Shown: positions 12,413-24,163 of the stretch, piece by piece | Numbering within the stretch: the stretch's first letter is position 1 | Layout of the letters: every line of letters starts with the position of its first letter | NCBI RefSeq assembly: GCF_040802235.1 | Contig: NC_133174.1 | Coordinates: 133,539,213 to 133,603,212, forward strand | DNA: 64,000 nt | Direction: 5' to 3' | Source of the DNA: Manis javanica | Lineage: Eukaryota; Chordata; Mammalia; Pholidota; Manidae | Made by a program: the position numbers and the translations under genes | The notes under the pieces: generated by a model | What the model saw: the letters and a program-made list of their open reading frames with translations, nothing else | The model's database searches: none | What the model was told of the DNA's origin: nothing

Positions 12413-12545
12413 TTTCTTTTTGCTCTCCCCTCCCCTCCCCTCTCCTCCCCTCCCCTCTCCTCTCCTCTCCTCCTCTCCTCTCCTCTTGTTTCCTTCTTTT
12501 CTTTTTACTTTACCTTTCTTCTCTTTTCTTTTTTGTTTTCCTTTT
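12413..12545. repeat. Polypyrimidine tract, (TCCCC/TCTCC)n then T-rich
   Basis: About 130 bases almost free of purines on the plus strand. It begins with irregular TCCCC and TCTCC units (12424-12487) and continues as TTTC-rich sequence. Mirror-symmetric stretches of this kind can form triplex (H-DNA) structure. The 95-codon frame starting here is an artefact of the repeat. Confidence 0.9.
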
Positions 12546-12569
12546 TGCTATGATTATAATGGAAGAGAG

Positions 12570-12715
12570 GTTTCTATCCAAAGGGGCACCGTGAGGGGAT
12601 TTGGGGGACTTATGGAACTTGTCCGTGTTATTTGTGGTGGTGGTTACATGGCTCTGTGCATTTGTCAAAACTCAGACATCAAAAAGAGTGAATTTTACTA
12701 TATGTAAATTAGAAA
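12570..12715 (+). mobile_element. L1 3'-end fragment (L1M type)
   Basis: The words 'gtggtggtggttacatggct', 'catttgtcaaaactca' and 'aaaaagagtgaattttacta', then 'tatgtaaatta', follow the 3' end of old L1M elements on the plus strand. Confidence 0.65.
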
Positions 12716-12734
12716 AGACTAAAACCTTGAACTG

Positions 12735-12840
12735 GCCCCAGGTAGTGCGCTGTTTTGAATAGAACATGAGGTTTTGAATTGGGAAGTCTTACGTTCAAAT
12801 ACTAGTTTGGCTTTTCACCAGCTTTGTGATCTTTTCTGTA
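12735..12840 (+). repeat. Possible MIR fragment
   Basis: 'ttgaattgggaagtcttacg', then 'ttcaaatactagtttggc' and 'agctttgtgatctt' follow the order of the MIR tRNA-related and core part. It is strongly diverged. Confidence 0.4.
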
Positions 12841-12956
12841 CTTAATTATAGGAGAATATACAGGTGATAAATACTCAAAATCGAAATAAGTTAAAAATCT
12901 GTATTCTCAAGGCATATTGGGAGGGACAGGGAGAGGAAGGGAGATCTCAGTAAGTG

Positions 12957-13170
12957 ATAGCTGTCAGTATTAGTAGCCCTGGCGGGCCAGGTGGCCCTTC
13001 CCCCAGTACCACAGAGAAGATGGTGAAGTCGCTGTTGTTTTCCTTCACCATGACTGTCTCCAGTCTGACCTGGCCGACCCAGCTGGCTTCCATCTCTGCC
13101 AACCACGCAGTGCTGACAGGAAGGATATGGCCTCTCAGCCCTGCCTCGGCCTACTGCAGATACGGCTGAT
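12957..13170. other. Small GC-rich island of unknown nature
   Basis: About 210 bases clearly richer in G+C than both flanks. They are open in a 71-codon plus-strand frame and a 96-codon minus-strand frame. I recognise no protein in either. A second minus-strand frame contains a hydrophobic run but no start or motif. It could be part of an unrecognised retrocopy, an exon, or a decayed promoter. Confidence 0.4.
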
Positions 13171-15464
13171 GGAATTATCACCCAATAGACCCTTCTTCCT
13201 TTATCTCAGAGTGGCCTTTTAAGCTGAATTGGCAAAGGAAAATTCCACATTACAAACCTATGTAAATTTAACATTAATACATAGCTTACGTATGTAAGTT
13301 TGTGTCAGTAATAAAAGGCAAAATAAAGCAGCACTAACAATGTAAAACAACAAGGCTCTTGGGTACCCTGATAATTACAATAATAATACGCTATGATATA
13401 AAATTAGTAATGTATTAGAACAAACCAGACATTTAAATAGTAGCTTCCCTACACACATAGGCAGTTGGAGGTAGCAGGGATTTAGTTACTACTGTCTCAG
13501 TGCTCAAATAATCCTGAAGAGGTTTTAGTCATGTTGATGTGTATCAACTTAGTTTTATTTGCTTTCCAGTGAGAAGTCTAATCATATGCAAGGCAGAAGC
13601 CTGGAAAACTACAGGGTTTTAGCTGAGTTTTGCTTTATCAATGTAATTAATTGATAAATGCTTTGGGTTTTGGTACATTGATTTATTCACACATTTTTGA
13701 CAATGCTATACTGAAGAAAAATATGTAAAGATTATAAAATTCCAAGACATATGGAAACTGTTTTAGGTTTAGATACAGGACAACTTTTGGTCATAACTTG
13801 TCCTTAAACTTCCCTGTAGACTTGAACACAAACGAAGATGCGCTGTGCGATCTCACCTTTTCCTCAAACTCAGACTGTCCCCCTTTGGGAATGATTTTTA
13901 TACTTTGGATTTCCACCACAAGAGGAGACAAATGCTGTATTGTTCTGACCCAAGATCATGTCCGTTGGCTTTCTCTGATTCAGTGATTACAGAATGATGT
14001 CTTTATTTTGAAATGACATGTTCTCTGAGGAATGTACTTGTGGGCAAGGATAGAGGCCAGAGGGAAATGACAGCTCAATTGACATACTCAGAAGTACTTT
14101 ATAACGCCAAAGAAATCTGAGTTACCACTGTGTGACAGTGATCTCGCTTCTTCATTCTGCCCAGGGAAATATTCTGTTGCTAGCTAGCACTTGAGGCGAT
14201 TTCATAATTCTGAAACTGTCTTACAAAAATTAAACAGCAAATTGCAGGGAATCCCTTCTAAGTTGAATATATTAATGATGAGTATATTTCTCCTGCAAGG
14301 CTGGTTCTGCGTGAATATAATGGCAAGATGGTACAGAAATAGTTCAGCCATGGTGACTAGTAAAAACAGAGGAGCCATCTAAGCTTGCTATCTATGATCC
14401 ATGTGGAATGGCATCCTTAAGTTACATAGTAGAATTAATGATAGGCTCTTCAAGGTGGAGGGGACCTTATAGGCCATTTCTAATTCAATCTCCTGTCTAT
14501 TTGAGAAGTCCCTTTTTCAAAATGGTTGGCACATTGGTATCCGACCTTTGCTTCACCTCTTTCAGTGAAAAGAGAGCTCACTGACTTAATTCTTTGTGAG
14601 GCACCAGGCATCTCGTAGTAATATTGGGATAATACGCTATAATCAATCGTACAAAGACAAAACTCAATCCCCAAACCTAAATCCAGCAAGCACAATAGTG
14701 AGCATCATTTAGTCAAGTAGTACATTGAAAGAATAAAGTTTATATGAATTTGGGGACAATGAAAAAAAATTTTTTAAGTAATATAGTATCATAATTAAAG
14801 ATAAAAATAATGCATTGCATTTTTTTATGTATTAATTACATCTTACAGACATTTTGATTACCAGATGATTCTGAAGAGGCTATTCCTTGATTTTTAAAAT
14901 TCTTCAGTTTGTATTACCAAGGTTACTTCATTGATTGTTTATAAGCAGTATTTAGTGAGTGCTATGTGTTTCAGACTGTGGGAGAGAGAGAATTCCATTT
15001 GAACATTTATCCACAGTTATTGAGGAACCATATTTTAAGGGATTAATTTAACTCTAAATTTAATTCCACTCAAAGCTAGATCACATTCACATTTACAAAT
15101 CTGATTATACACATTTTAACAAATATAACTTGAACCGGATGTATATAAAATGACCTGTCATATAGTATAGCATTAGCAAAATTAAATTCTGAAATATTTA
15201 AAATTAATGGCTTGTGTGATATTTTTATATCCAGTATATTGTTGCACACATTAAAAACTAAGAAGAATTATTTGAAAAATATGAGTGACTATCTCAGTAG
15301 GACCAGGGGACATCTAGATATATTGTGTATACTCCAAGGCAAAAGTGTTGTATAAGTGACCAAGTCACTCCTTGATGATATGTCTATTAAAAGGGAACAA
15401 TTTAAATGGCAAGAAACGTTTTAAGTGGTAACCTAGGAAGTTCATTGGTAGGGACTTAGTATTA
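13171..15464. other. Single-copy-looking DNA
   Basis: I see no gene and no repeat I can name. Short open frames (60-71 codons) are at chance level for this base composition. Confidence 0.4.
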
Positions 15465-15532
15465 GTTCCTGTTGACACAAATTTACTGGCTTAAAATGAA
15501 TTTATCATCTTACAGTTAAGGAAGTCAGAAAA

Positions 15533-15677
15533 TGCATTATACATGTAAAATACTAGTATTAATTTGCTTATCAAATACAGTTATGTGTATGACAGGGTTT
15601 GACTTAACATCTGGTAAATCTTCAGTATTTATACAAAGTTTCTATCTTATAAATAACCATATTGAAGTATATAGGAC

Positions 15678-15713
<36 letters not shown>

Positions 15714-15828
15714 TAGTGTCATCCATTGGTTCGTTAGCAAACACTGGTCATATTCTGGGCAGGGACGTGTCTTCCTTGTGTGTCACACTGGTGAGCACTA
15801 TTCTATAGGCATCTGTTTTGAAGCCATG
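15533..15828 (+). repeat. Duplicated segment, copy A
   Basis: These 296 bases occur again in the same orientation at 19080-19357 with high identity. Differences are a handful of substitutions, a 12-base insertion (about 15664-15675), a 2-base indel and the length of an internal (ATT)n. Outside these limits the flanks of the two copies do not match. No A tail, terminal repeat or target-site duplication is evident. It could be a small segmental duplication or an uncatalogued repeat. Confidence 0.85.
15681..15713. repeat. (ATT)n microsatellite in copy A
   Basis: Eleven uninterrupted ATT units. The counterpart in copy B (19216-19242) is shorter and interrupted by one G. Confidence 0.95.
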
Positions 15829-16000
15829 GGCCTACATGGATAATCCAGGCTGATCTTCATCTCAAGATCCTGAACCTTCAGCCATGAGCAAAGTGTATTT
15901 TATCATGTAGATTAACACATTCACAAGTTTTGAGGATTAGGACACAGATATCATAGGGGGCCTTTATTCTATTTACCAAAGTCTCCATCTGCCTAAATGC

Positions 16001-19000
16001 GGGTTTATAACCTCGATGGCCTAAACATGCTAGTTTTGTGTGTTTTTAAAAGTCTCCCAAAGTAAAAAAAAAAGTGTTCAGATGCTTTATATGTTTATTT
16101 TATGTCAGGCTTTTTAAAGAAGCAAAATGTCTTGACAACAATTGAATAAATTAATGTTGATTATGTCCTTAAGTGCTGATAAGAACAGTCCTATTAGAAA
16201 AGTTTCATTAGAAATTCCAGTAGAAGGTTAGGTCATTCTGTCATTGATTTACCTATGAAAACACAATTTTCACAAGCTTATTTAAACATTTGTCTGAATT
16301 GTGCTCCTCACATCACTCATTTTCTGTGCTCTTTGCCTCAAGTTAGTGCAATATTGACAAATATTTGAAGAGCAATCATTTGCTTCAGCACATATAGATT
16401 TAAAATATAAAGACATTCTATTAGGTAGTATATTCCTTGAATAATAAATATATTCCCTGTCAGTGTTCCTTTCTAACTATGCAAATGATACACTTTTGAT
16501 GTTTAGCTGGTCTTGTATGCTTTATTTGTGCACCATATGGTTTTCATAGATAACTAGTCTAATTGGTTTGAATCAAGAAACTGACACAAACATGCAAATA
16601 TAGTCAGAATAGAAAATATTTCTACCGTTGCTCTTTTCTGCACTATTGATTGAAATATGGATGCTTAAAAATACTTCTGTAGAGCTAGTCTGTTTGAACA
16701 GTTTGTGATTACATCCATTCTCAATTGTCTACATTCAGGAGTATGATGCTAACAAGGAAAAATGACTGACCAAGTGCATTTATTTAACACAGAACCAGCT
16801 CTGGAAGAACATTATGCTTGTGATTATTTGTATTTGGTTACCACAAAGTCAGCATGTTTCTCAATAAAACTGCTGTTAAGGATATACTGTTGTATGACAA
16901 AATTCTACGCTATTAGGCTAATGTTAGATTATATTCTTGGCACAGTTATTTTTTTAAAGGAGCCCTTACTATAGAAACAATTTTTCTCTCCTTTTAGGTT
17001 GCTTCTTACATTTTTTTTTTACAGAAAGCCAAGTGGAGTTGCTTTAATTAGTCTCTGGCTAGTTCTAGCCCTGTGTTATTTGCCATCATCTTTTTTTTTT
17101 TTCCCTCTGACCTTCCACAATCTGTTCACATTAGATATGAGGTGGACCATGTCATCAGGGAGCATATTTTCATCTGAAGGACTGCCAGCATAGCTTTCTG
17201 CTGTTCCTTTCCATTAGCTCAAAATTCTCTATGGGACTATGCTATCCTCTGTTTTGGGTTTTGTTCCTACGTAGTTATCAGAGACTTTCAATAAAAGCAG
17301 AGTCATTTCTGATAATTCCTTACCTTTGTGCCTCACCATTTTCTTTCTCACTGTGAACCGTGTCTGTTATGCTTATTAATATTTTGTTTGATACTAATTC
17401 TGAAGTCTGTTTTTCCCATGAATATATGTTCTTATGAAGCTCAGTGAGACTGAAAGTGTCAAGAAGAGGCTGTACCTTTTCTACTTCATGTATTTTCCCA
17501 TAGTAACTAGCACAGGGCTTTCCCTACAACAGAACTCAGATGTTGATGCCCATTAGCCAAATAATGCATTCTATCAGCCAATTTTCCCCAGTATATATTT
17601 AGTCTCTGAGTGCAACACCTACAGTTTGGGGGAGGGAAATAATATGCTTAGATCACTGAGATACTCTCAAAGAACAACTTTTTTTAGTCAGTTAATTAAT
17701 GCTTTAAAGTAGTTTGCAATTATAAGACTGTCTCTAGAATTTCAAAATGACTAATAAAACATGCAAAGTCTTGTTGGGCTGATTGTCGCCTTTAGGTTGA
17801 TCAGCATATAAAGCTAACCTTAAAGTAACTACTTATTTCTTTGGAGAAACCTATGTCCAAGGAGACTCTCAGTAGTAGATTTGTGCCTCCTTTTAAATTG
17901 ATCCAACAGCAAAGCACAAAGATAAGCAGAGACTGAAAACAATAAAGTGTATTACTTTGAGTTAATCACCTTCCATTTTTTTGATGATCTAGAAATAATA
18001 ATGGCAATATGACCTTGATATTATTACTGGGTTAGAATGGCTACACATCAATTGTCAAACAATCTAGAGAACAGAAAGCATGGTCACTATTAAGTTCTGG
18101 GTGATCTTCTTGTTTGAGGAAAGTAAACTCTCTTCCTTTAAATAGTGATTCATCAGCCAGTATTTTTGTGAAAACTGATTCACTTCTTAATTTCTCTTCC
18201 TTCTCCAGGCATTTTTCACTAAAGCTAGTAATTCTGTCAATGACAAGAGTTCCGTGTTTGAAATAAAATAACAAGGACATTGGAAAAGGTTTCTGAAGTA
18301 TGAGATTTCTTTTTACACTTGGACTTGGAAAGTTGTTACTATAGTAATTTGACTTTTTCTGTAACATATTTATTATTTTCATTGATGTGAGCATCACCCC
18401 TTACCTACTTTCAGTTACATACAAAGGAAACCATATACATGTACATTTCAGTATATGTCTGAAATATTTGCTGTGTTTAAACTGGTTAAGAATCAGACCA
18501 CTAAAACTGAATTAATGCTATTTGACATAGAAACCAGATGGAGGAATGGGCAAGGGTTGTGTGTAATGACCCCACTATATAGGGGACAAATTCATCTTTT
18601 GCCAAGATGCACTCTCAGTTCTCACTAGGGCATCTTACTTCTGTGTCCTCACATGTCATCTGAGCCCCGTCCATCTGTGACTCACCTTCAGGCCAAGAAT
18701 CATTTGTGTTCTTAATCCTAATGATAAAAAAAATCATATCATATAGATTCTTGCTTCTTCTAGCACATGTTTTCACGCTAAGTCTGTCCCTTAACAATAG
18801 TCTCCTCTATACCATCTGGAATTCAGAAAGAATAAAGAATCCAGTGAACTATCTCCTGACCAAGAAGAAACCATTTCCATAATGACAGATCATACTTAGC
18901 ATTCAATGTCTTGCAGTGACACACAAGGTGTATTGTGCATGATCCCTACTTGTTCACACCATGGCACGTCAAGACATCCATATGGACCATGGCTAATTGG

Positions 19001-19079
19001 CATAAATCCTAAGCTGTTATGTGTAACCAACTGTAAAGGAAAATAATGGATGGTAAAAATTATCATAAAAGTTTAAAAC
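16001..19079. other. Single-copy-looking DNA
   Basis: I see no named repeat or gene. A minus-strand frame of 118 codons (18041-18397) is the longest. It is rich in Lys, Ser and Phe, with no domain I recognise, and has neither a strong upstream signal nor intron logic. T runs occur at 17008-17019 and 17091-17102. Confidence 0.4.
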
Positions 19080-19357
19080 TGCATTATACATGTAAAATAA
19101 TAGTATTAATTTGCTTATCAAATACAGTTATGTGTATGACATAGGGTTTGACTTCACATCTGGTAAATCTTCAGTATTTATACAAAGTTTCTATCTTATA
19201 AATAACCATAGGACTTTATTATTATTGTTATTATTATTATTTTAGTATCATCCATTGGTTCATTAGCAAGCACTGGTCATATTCTGGGCAGGGAGGTGCC
19301 TTCCTTGTGTGTCACACTGGTGAGCACTATTCTATAGGCATCTGTTTTGAAGCCATG
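19080..19357 (+). repeat. Duplicated segment, copy B
   Basis: Second copy of the segment at 15533-15828, same orientation, 278 bases. Left flank 'aagtttaaaac' and right flank 'ttatcaaaaagg' differ from those of copy A, so the ends of homology are sharp. Copy B lies in single-copy-looking DNA rather than in an old repeat. Confidence 0.85.
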
Positions 19358-20809
19358 TTATCAAAAAGGACAGCTTTCTCACATGATGAAAGAATAATAC
19401 TTATTTAGTACTATACAAATGGCTGTATCCATGAGTAGAATTGCACCTAGTAAATACTATTAGGGTTCTTTAAATCAAATTTACTGGGCATGCTCAACTC
19501 ATTGCTTTCAAAGTTGATCACCTCACAAGTGTAGTGTGGTCAACAGGTAAGTTGTATCTATATAATGCCCAAATCACCCAGTTAAGTAATTAACAAGCCA
19601 AATAAGCAGAACCGTCAAGCCAATAGTTGGGTGTCATAGTTGCAGGAAAAGACTTAAATTTAATTTATTACTTCTAAGTAGGCATTGTACTTTCAATTAG
19701 ACATTTTATTGACTATTATTCTTTGCTTATATTTTTGCATTTACACTGACAGCTATAAAGAAACTTGATTCTTTCTCTGCATAAACTCAGTATCCTGATT
19801 CATTGAGATGACACTGCTACTAATTCTTCCTTGTTCTGAGGTTACTTCAATAATATTTTTCATGGACTTGATGTTCACACTATGCCATTTAGGTCCTTAC
19901 TAGAAATATTTGTTACCAAGCTATATTTTCTATCTTTTTTTTAAATATGGGGGATAATAACCCATACAGACCTTAATTATTGGTCAGAACTATTTTAAAT
20001 AGAGAGACCTTTAAACAAAATACTTCAGCAGTGAAGAGGAGAGCATGATTATTTTTGACTGCAGGGACTGGGAAGGACTTGACAGAAGCAAACACATTTG
20101 ATTGAACCTTGAGTCATGAATTGATTGATTCACTCATTTCACTTGTAAAGAAAGAGTGGCTGATGACATTGTATTAACTATATTTCCTTATTTTCTTTAT
20201 TCTTGGTGCTCTGGTATCTAGGGCCTGGCTCACTACTAGGGAGGAACCATCCCTTCTTGGGTTAGTTAATTCTTCCATATAGCAAACCACGTAATCCCAA
20301 GCCTGTTCTCCCCAAGTACCTCCTTATCTAGTTCTTACATTCTAGGTCACCACCCATTTCCCCAGTCACTCTAGAGCCAGGTACTAGACAACCAGGAACA
20401 ATCCACAGCCACTGAAATTATTCAAACCAGCCAGTCCTAGACTTCCTTACCCTGCCTTTACCACAGAAACAATGATATAGGTTCTTACCTCTATTTTCCT
20501 CACTTCCTCTACTTTCTGACTGACCCTGATGCTTCCCCGTATGGCCCTACATTGTGTACCATGCCTCCTGTTTCTAGGGAACTGTGAGTATAACCTTCCT
20601 TCATGGCAGTCATTTCCATGTCTGTGTATCTTATTATACCAGATTAAAACAAATCCTGGTACATCTAAAAACAGCAGTACTGTAAGCAAAGAGGCATGAG
20701 ATTGTACAGTATGTCCATTGAATGGCTGGAATGTGGATTTGTGGCAGGCGAGATAAGGAACAAGTGACGAATTTGGTTGAGAAGCAATTAAGAAAGCCCT
20801 TAAATGACA
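19358..20809. other. Single-copy-looking DNA with part of a long chance frame
   Basis: No repeat or gene is recognised. A minus-strand frame of 203 codons starts at 21058 and ends at 20447. Its product would be hydrophobic in the first third and basic at the end, without a domain I know. Part of it runs through a MIR-like stretch, which argues against a real protein. Confidence 0.4.
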
Positions 20810-20985
20810 AAATAGAGCATAAGACTTAGTGATTTTACCAAAATACAGTTTTCCCATCTGACACAGAGAACAGCAGGAGAGCAAATAGGTTAAGGACATA
20901 TTGTGAATATTAAATAAATATAGGTGAATGAGTATTGTGAAGAGTAAATGACAATATAACATTGTTATATATGTTGAATATTTGT
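20810..20985 (+). repeat. Possible MIR fragment
   Basis: 'cagttttcccatctg', then 'attgtgaatattaaataaat' and the following AT-rich part, follow the MIR 3' half in order. The divergence is large. Confidence 0.4.
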
Positions 20986-21539
20986 TGGATTTGAATGTTG
21001 ACCCTTGAAATAAAAGCTCACCCCGTTTTATCCTTTTCAGTGATGCCAGAATAATCATCCTGAAACAGCAAAGTTGGTTTTGTGGATCCTCTGAAGCTTT
21101 TTTAGCTATTAATTATGTGTAGACATCTGAGCATCACCATACCCCTCCTTATACCTTTCTCTTTTACTGCATCTATACCAGGAAACTCGGAACTTGTGTT
21201 TCCTCAGGAAGGACTTTTGTTACCTCCCTGATTGCATCTCATACTTCTCTCCCTCTTGCTCACTTCGTTGCAGCAACACAGGCTTCTGGGCTTTCCATGA
21301 AGACACCAGGCACCCTGTGGCACACTAACAGGCACACTCCTGACGTAGGTCTTTAGAGTCTCTGCTCTTTTTCTCTGGAATGCACTTAAAATAAACAGAA
21401 CATTACCAAGCTAGGATTTGAGTCCAGTTTTGTCTTGTCACTCAGAAGACCATTATTGGTTTCTACCCTATACTACCAATATACTTATACCATTAATACT
21501 TATAATTCCCTGTACAGTCTTTATTCTTCCTCACATTTA
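20986..21539. other. No recognised feature
   Basis: No gene or named repeat is seen here. Confidence 0.35.
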
Positions 21540-21999
21540 TACCTCTTGCCATTATGTTTACTATTGTATTAACCTTTTCCCATGACCCTCTGCCTAAATC
21601 TTCTCTATCTCATTAATGGTAACTCTATAATTCCAGCTGACTTCTCTATTCCTTCCATAGTCTTCATTTAATCCATCAGCAAATCCATCAGCAAGTCCCG
21701 GCATTTCGACTTTCAAAATCCCTTAGAATCTAACCACTTCTCACCACCTCCACTGCTACCATCCTGGTTGGAACCACTATCTTCTCCCACTTGGATTATT
21801 TTAATAAGCCTCTTAACTAGACGCCCTGCTTCCACTTTTGCCTCTCTTGATTTTCTACGGCAGGTATCCCTATATCAAATAGGAGCCAGATTATGTCACT
21901 TCTATGATCAGTGTCCTCCAGTGGCTTCATATCTAACCAAAGCCTGTGTTCCCTGTTTCCAACCCCCCTCCCCCATTCTCTCTTAGAATCGCTTCACCA
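21540..21999 (+). mobile_element. L2 fragment, first piece
   Basis: The words 'ccatcagcaagtcccggca', 'ccacttctcaccacctccac', 'tgctaccatcctggttgg', 'cacttggattattttaataa' and 'tcttaactag-cgccctgctt' follow the L2 consensus in its 3' third. L2 is an old CR1-clade LINE shared by all mammals. The same module appears again at about 22660-22890, so this is a separate insertion or a duplicated part. Confidence 0.75.
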
Positions 22000-23345
22000 A
22001 AATGGCTCACATCAACAACCCTAATGACTTTGACATTTCTGAAATCACTAATCTAAAATCATTTCTCAGTCTTCATCTTACTTGGCCCATCAACAGCATT
22101 TGACTCCGTTGATCGCTCCCTCCAGTTTTGATACACTGTCTTCACTTGGGTTTCAATATGCCACATACTTAGTTTTCCTTTTACATAGCTGCGTGTTAGA
22201 TAATAATAAATGATGCCTTTCATAGTCTCTTATGGTGGGTCTTCCACTTATCTTCAGATGTTTGATGTAACATACCTCAGGGCTCCAGCCTCAGGCTTCA
22301 ATACTCACTAGTTTGTCGACTCTTCTAGTCTAATGGGTCTAAATGCCATCTTCATGTTTATGATAATGAAATCCATATTTCCAATCAAGACCCTTCTCAG
22401 AAACTCGAGTCATATACTCAACTAGCAACTAGCTACTCATCATCTTTACTCAGAGATCTTTTAGGCAGCTTGAACTTAACATGTCTCAGTACCAAAATCT
22501 GCATTTCTATCCTTCAAACCTGCTATTCCCATAGTCTTTCAGATCTTAACAAATGGAGGCTCCATTCTTCCTGTAACTCAGGATACATTTATAGGGATCA
22601 TTCTTGACTGTTTTCTTTCTCTCCTATCCCAGGTCATAAGTAAATCGTGACAAAATATATTCAGAATCCCACCACTTCTCACTACCCCCACTCCTATAGC
22701 TTGGTTCCATCATCTGTCAACTAGATCATTGCTACAGTCTCCTAATTGGTTTCATAAGCTTCTTTCATAGCCTCCTTCAGTCTGTTATCAGTATAGCACC
22801 TGAATGGGTCTATAAATCAGATCATGTAATTATCCTGCCTAATGCCTCATAATGGCTTCTGATCTCAGAATATAATACAAATTCATACACTGTCCCTCAA
22901 GGCCCAACCTGACTTCCCTTCCATTTCCTCCCTGACCTGAACTCCTACTCTATCCCTCATTCACCTTGTGGCAGGCACACTGCCTTTCTGGTAATTCCTG
23001 GAACATGGAATAATCCTGCCTCAGTGTTTCTACTGACTGTTTCTTCTGCCTGAAATGCTCTTCCTCCAAGTCTTTACTCACACTCATCTTTTCAGTGAGG
23101 ATATTTGTGGCCAAGCTAACTAAACTCTGCCTACTCATTCATACCCCTTTTTCCTTATATTTCCCTCTGATCATTTATCATTATCTAGTATACCATATAT
23201 TTTATTTATATCCTTCTTATATATCCTCTACTGCAATGTAAGCTTCACAAATATAAAGACTCTTATGTGTTTAATTTACAACTGTCTCCCTTGCACCTAG
23301 AACATTGACTGGTGTACACAAGTATAAAGACATATTAGCCAAGCA
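22000..23345 (+). mobile_element. L2 element, second piece
   Basis: This piece is long for L2. It starts in the ORF2 region ('cagcatttgactccgttgat', 'cctcagggctccagcctc', 'aaatgccatcttcatgttta'), passes the module also present in the first piece, and ends with the L2 3' UTR ('aatgctcttcctccaagtc', 'ctactgcaatgtaagcttca', 'ttgcacctagaacattgact'). It is strongly decayed with no open frame of note. Confidence 0.8.
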
Positions 23346-23805
23346 CTTTTTGTTACTTTTTTACATAAAAATAAAATGGGAAAAATTTTAAGTGGAAAGT
23401 TAAAGTTATTCTTCATTTTCTTTATATGATATATGTTACCTTAAACAGAAAATAAGTAAATTTAAACAAATACAATGTCTGATACTGCTACTATCCCTAT
23501 AGTGCTATACATTCATACACCCAGTGATTTATTCCTCAAAATAACTCAAAAGAGGAAAAAAGTTATACCCCCAAGTCATCAATTAAAAAGTCACACAAGT
23601 AAGCACACAGACATCTTTTTTTAACATTTAAGCAACATGGCTGGTGTGGGGTGAGAGTTCGGTAGAGTAATGGGGGTATAATGGAAGCCTAGAGTGATCT
23701 GCTACTGGGTTATACTTACTGACAAAATTATGGTAAATGGAAAACCATAGGGAATTAGTCCTTTAATTCAATGTTTTATTGGGCTTTAGCCAAAGGAAAT
23801 AACAA
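23346..23805. other. No recognised feature
   Basis: AT-rich DNA between the L2 and the full-length L1. Positions 23806-23820 are the left target-site duplication of the L1. Confidence 0.4.
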
Positions 23806-24163
23806 AAAACTTCGATTCTTTTTTTATTAAGGTATCATTGATATACACACTTATGAAGGTTTCACACGAAAAATATTGTGTTTACTGCATTCACCCATAT
23901 TTTCAAGTCCCCCCCCATGCCCTATTGAAGTCACTGTCCATCAGTGTAGTAAGATGCCACAGAGTCACTACTTGTCTTCTCTGTGCTACACTGTCTTCCC
24001 CATGATCCCCCACACACCATGTGTGCCAATCATAATACCCATCAATCTGCTTCTCCCTCCCTCCCCACCCATCCTCCCACATCCCTCCCCTTTGGTAACT
24101 GCTAGTCCATTCTTGGAGTCTGTGAGTCAGCTGCTGTTTTGTTCCTTCAGTTTTGCTTTGCTG

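Larger units (their letters stand above)
15465..16000 (+). repeat. Old interspersed repeat, middle replaced by the 290-bp segment
   Basis: The left part (15465-15532, 'tttactggcttaaaatgaat', 'atcatcttacagttaaggaa') and the right part (15829-16000, 'cctacatggataatccaggc', 'catctcaagatcctgaacc', 'gaggattaggacacagatat') belong to the same old family as 9225-9700. The expected middle is missing; the segment shared with 19080-19357 sits in its place. Confidence 0.6.

Noticed and set aside
12420..12707. 95-codon frame rich in Ser, Pro and Phe
   Set aside because: It is a low-complexity polypyrimidine tract followed by an L1 tail.
18041..18397. 118-codon minus-strand open frame
   Set aside because: No motif or homology is recognised and there are no signals around it. 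It is of plausible chance length in this base composition.
18918..18930. gtgacacacaagg, an inverted match to part of the duplicated segment
   Set aside because: It is only 13 bases, with no extension on either side.
20447..21058. 203-codon minus-strand open frame
   Set aside because: It has no recognisable domain, its composition follows that of the DNA, and part of it lies over a MIR-like repeat. It could be chance despite its length; a translated search would settle it.
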